This document shows, piece by piece, positions 62,871 through 64,000 of a stretch of 64,000 nt of DNA. The notes below the pieces were generated by a model, which did no database searches, was not told where the DNA came from, and worked only from the letters and a program-made list of their open reading frames with translations. The position numbers and the translations under genes are program-made. This stretch comes from Streptomyces griseus subsp. griseus (GTDB lineage: Bacteria > Actinomycetota > Actinomycetes > Streptomycetales > Streptomycetaceae), in the NCBI RefSeq assembly GCF_000720255.1, contig NZ_JOJE01000003.1, positions 310,001 to 374,000 on the forward strand, given 5' to 3'. Position 1 is the first letter of the stretch. Each line of letters opens with the position of its first letter.

Positions 62871-63722
62871 ATGAGCGACACCATGCGTACGGAGGGCGTC
62901 CGGCGTCGCCGGGCCGCCGTGCTCGGCAGCCCCATCGCCCACTCCCTCTCCCCGGTGCTGCACCGCGCCGCCTACCGGGAACTCGGGCTCGCCGACTGGT
63001 CGTACGACCGCTTCGAGGTCGACGAGGAGGCACTGCCCGGGTTCTTCGCGGAGCTGGACGACGAGTGGGCGGGGCTGTCCCTGACCATGCCGCTGAAGCG
63101 GGCCGTCATCCCGCTGCTCGACGGGATCAGCGAGACGGCGACCTCCGTCGAGGCGGTCAACACGGTCGTCTTCACCGAGGACGGCCGCCGCGTCGGGGAC
63201 AACACCGACATCCCCGGCATGGTCGCCGCCCTGCGTGAACGTGGCATCGAACAGGTGGACTCGGCCGCGATCCTGGGCGCCGGCGCGACCGCCTCCTCGG
63301 CGCTCGCCGCCCTGGCGCGGGTCTGCACCGGCGAGGTCGTCGCCTACGTCCGCAGCGAGGCCCGGGCCGCCGAGATGCGGCAGTGGGGCGAGCGGCTCGA
63401 CGTCGAGGTCCGTACGGCGGACTGGGCGGACGCGGAGCAGGCGCTGCGTGCGCCCCTGGTGATCGCCACCACCCCTGCCGGTACCACCGACGCCCTGGCA
63501 GCCGCCGTGCCGGAGCGTCCCGCCACGCTCTTCGACGTGCTCTACGACCCCTGGCCGACCGCACTCGCCGCCCGCTGGTCCATGTACGGCGGTGCCGTGG
63601 TCAGCGGGCTGGACCTGCTGGTGCACCAGGCTGTCCTCCAGGTGGAGCAGATGACGGGCCGTAGGCCGGCTCCCGTGGACGTGATGCGAAAAGCGGGCGA
63701 ACATGCGCTCGAGGCCCGGTAA
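62871..63722 (+). CDS. aroE: Shikimate 5-dehydrogenase
   Basis: A 283-residue enzyme: SPIAHSLSPVLHRAAY (shikimate site), the conserved Lys in LTMPLKRAVI, NTD in GDNTDIPGMV, the NADP loop GAGATASSALAAL, and C-terminal GLDLLVHQAVLQVE. It reduces 3-dehydroshikimate to shikimate with NADPH in the aromatic pathway; other aro genes are probably just beyond the window. It starts 19 bases after mltG. The NADP loop is GAGATA rather than GAGGAA, with fewer basic residues, so cofactor preference may be relaxed. Confidence 0.95.
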   Translation: MSDTMRTEGVRRRRAAVLGSPIAHSLSPVLHRAAYRELGLADWSYDRFEVDEEALPGFFAELDDEWAGLSLTMPLKRAVIPLLDGISETATSVEAVNTVVFTEDGRRVGDNTDIPGMVAALRERGIEQVDSAAILGAGATASSALAALARVCTGEVVAYVRSEARAAEMRQWGERLDVEVRTADWADAEQALRAPLVIATTPAGTTDALAAAVPERPATLFDVLYDPWPTALAARWSMYGGAVVSGLDLLVHQAVLQVEQMTGRRPAPVDVMRKAGEHALEAR

Positions 63723-63731
63723 GATCCGCTG

Positions 63732-63756
63732 CTGTTCCGCAGGGGGCGGAACAGCT
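63732..63756 (+). terminator. Terminator of aroE
   Basis: A perfect 10-bp stem (63732-63741 with 63747-63756) and 5-base loop, nine bases after the aroE stop. Confidence 0.85.
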
Positions 63757-63786
63757 ACGGGGGCCGTACCAGGGGGGTAACCACTC

Positions 63787-64000
63787 ATGACCACAGCTGT
63801 GCCACTCGCGTCCGGAAAGGGCGAAATCTTCGAGATCGTCCTGAAATTCATGCCGGACTGGATCCAGGTGCCCGTGCTCTGCCTGATCATCGGGATCGTC
63901 GTCCTGTCGTGGCTGCTCAAGCTGAAGCGCTGGATCTCCCACCGGCGCGCGGTGCGGTCCGGTGCGCCGGCCGTCGCGGTGGCGCAGCAGGCGCAGGGCC
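63787..64000 (+). CDS. Small membrane protein (truncated at the window end)
   Basis: The first 71 codons are visible: MTTAVPLASGKGEIFEIVLKF, then one hydrophobic segment (about residues 26-46, VPVLCLIIGIVVLSWLLKL), a basic stretch (KRWISHRRAVRSG) and an Ala-rich tail. The frame is open to the last base, so the gene continues outside. A purine-rich stretch precedes the ATG. I do not recognise the family. Confidence 0.65.
   Translation, partial: MTTAVPLASGKGEIFEIVLKFMPDWIQVPVLCLIIGIVVLSWLLKLKRWISHRRAVRSGAPAVAVAQQAQG

Overview
The window is a stretch of Streptomyces chromosome. It has very high G+C with G/C-rich third codon positions, many GTG starts (and one TTG start, relA), short overlapping stop/start junctions, and a 137-residue SsgB, a sporulation protein typical of streptomycetes. 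No rRNA, integrase, transposase, CRISPR array or prophage is visible. Most of the window is a conserved core region whose gene order I recall from S. coelicolor (about SCO1541 down to SCO1497) and, in part, from Mycobacterium (thrS-HIT-pgsA-acyltransferase-pimA-pdxS-pdxT-yebC-ruvCAB-yajC-secDF-apt-rel). These comparisons are from memory, not from an alignment.

Layout. 1-3.9 kb: the tail of a GNAT acetyltransferase, a DsbA-like thioredoxin-fold protein, two small membrane proteins (one of only 50 codons), a CGNR zinc-finger regulator, ssgB, and a PGPGW-type membrane protein. 3.98-18.19 kb: two identical tRNA-Val(CAC) genes in direct orientation bracket an accessory-looking segment. It holds a sugar ABC transporter (lipoprotein plus two permeases), a YesL/DUF624-like protein and a Tat-exported YetA/PcRGLX-like putative polysaccharide lyase behind a promoter with LacI-type palindromes. 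It also holds a PucR regulator with a fold-III PLP decarboxylase and a small membrane protein, a large polytopic membrane protein, and an SRPBCC protein. 18.3-20.2 kb: a DUF2207 gene broken by three +1 frameshifts. 20.2-25.0 kb: a DnaQ-like exonuclease, a DUF4365 gene overlapping an unknown gene, and thrS. 25.2-27.5 kb: a compact cupin / CGNR-like regulator / MFS transporter module.

27.6-39.1 kb: a K+ channel, a HIT hydrolase, an unknown membrane protein, EF-G2, the phosphatidylinositol mannoside operon (pgsA-acyltransferase-pimA), an 0.7-kb array of degenerate tandem repeats, a LemA-like protein, and PLP synthase pdxS-pdxT. 39.1-49.3 kb: yebC, ruvCAB (Holliday-junction processing), yajC-secD-secF (protein export), apt and relA (purine salvage and ppGpp). 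49.4-56 kb: a DUF349 protein, a membrane-anchored cyclophilin, an MBL-fold hydrolase, hisS, a VKOR and rarA. 56.0-64 kb: rpsD with a structured leader, then a DUF948-DUF6167-alaS-ruvX-mltG-aroE run and a truncated small membrane protein gene.

Together the core genes cover tRNA charging (thrS, hisS, alaS), ribosome and stress physiology (rpsD, EF-G2, relA, apt), DNA repair (ruvCAB, rarA, ruvX), envelope biogenesis (PIM pathway, SecDF, mltG) and cofactor/aromatic synthesis (pdxST, aroE). The parts most likely to hold undescribed biology are the tRNA-bracketed segment (especially the lyase/ABC locus and the PucR-decarboxylase unit), the cupin-CGNR-MFS module, the DUF4365 pair, and the tandem repeat array downstream of pimA.
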